A stretch of 64,000 nt of DNA from Ideonella paludis. Its GTDB lineage: Bacteria; Pseudomonadota; Gammaproteobacteria; Burkholderiales; Burkholderiaceae_C. The stretch lies in assembly GCF_018069865.1 (NCBI RefSeq), contig NZ_JAGQDG010000001.1:682001-746000 (forward strand). Direction: 5' to 3'. A model generated the notes under the pieces. The model saw only the letters and a program-made list of their open reading frames with translations. It had not been told where the DNA came from and ran no database searches. The position numbers and the translations under genes are program-made. This document shows positions 63,824 through 64,000 of this stretch, in pieces (the stretch's first letter is position 1; every line of letters begins with the position of its first letter).

Positions 63824-64000
63824 CCCCCAAGAGCGTGGCTAGCAGCGTGGGCGGCAGCGGCATCATCGGCCGCAACGCGCAACAGCCGAGGCTCGCCGGG
63901 GCGCAATGGCGTCCCATACTGCCATGCCACCCCGTCGTTGGGCGCTGCTTTCGTTCCCCCTCATGCGCATGTCTTGCGATACTCCCTGAACACTTGCTGC

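Overview
The window is GC-rich chromosomal DNA that reads like a member of the Burkholderiales (Betaproteobacteria). The gene content supports this: an NsrR/Hmp nitric-oxide pair, an AlkB alkane hydroxylase, a 2-aminobenzoyl-CoA degradation operon, MipA, NnrU and DUF3297 proteins, and an mnmG gene carrying parS sites. No phage, transposase, CRISPR array, rRNA or tRNA was recognised. The three perfect or near-perfect parS motifs at 61.6-63.5 kb suggest an origin-proximal part of the chromosome. A cluster of DnaA boxes at 32.3-32.5 kb is consistent with that.

Layout. 0-10.5 kb: housekeeping and accessory genes (two SDR/epimerase-like proteins, two LysR regulators, a Tat-exported isochorismatase-family hydrolase, an unusual MazG-PIN fusion, a DMT transporter, DinB, a cation:proton antiporter). 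10.6-14.7 kb: flavohaemoglobin hmp and its repressor nsrR, separated by about 2 kb of lower-GC small ORFs. These all lie on the minus strand and sit between integron-type recombination core sites (GTTRRRY), with at least one well-formed attC. No integrase is present, so this looks like a cluster of cassettes lacking an integrase. 14.7-19.6 kb: AraC regulator/alkB pair, DUF3297, YebC, a class II glutamine amidotransferase and a GNAT enzyme. 19.8-27.6 kb: a tight seven-gene operon for aerobic 2-aminobenzoate (anthranilate) breakdown through CoA thioesters, with its own MarR regulator. 27.6-45.4 kb: hchA with a divergent AraC regulator, then many single genes (pseudouridine synthase, methyltransferase, a DUF1697 gene killed by an in-frame stop, MipA, NnrU, a membrane-fused metallophosphoesterase, a chemotaxis receptor, a long thioredoxin-fold protein). 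45.4-48.8 kb: an ECF-type sigma factor, a membrane Ser/Thr kinase with a repeat-rich C-terminal region, and a small unknown protein, probably one signalling unit. 48.9-55.3 kb: S9 peptidase, glutathione S-transferase, and an alpha/beta hydrolase followed by an ABC-2 exporter pair.

The most interesting unit is at 55.9-60.4 kb. It holds a LuxR-type regulator without a LuxI partner, then a CTG-N10-CAG lux box with perfect 6-bp arms. A 68-residue peptide gene follows, with a double-glycine leader and two copies of LPYRGW, then an HlyD adaptor and an ABC exporter with an intact C39 leader peptidase. No modification enzyme is present. I read this as a quorum-type-regulated, leader-processed, exported short-peptide system. 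I do not recognise it as a described one.

60.4-64 kb: a YkgJ/Crp-Fnr/DUF2892 operon with a perfect TGTGA-N6-TCACA operator, and mnmG with parS sites.
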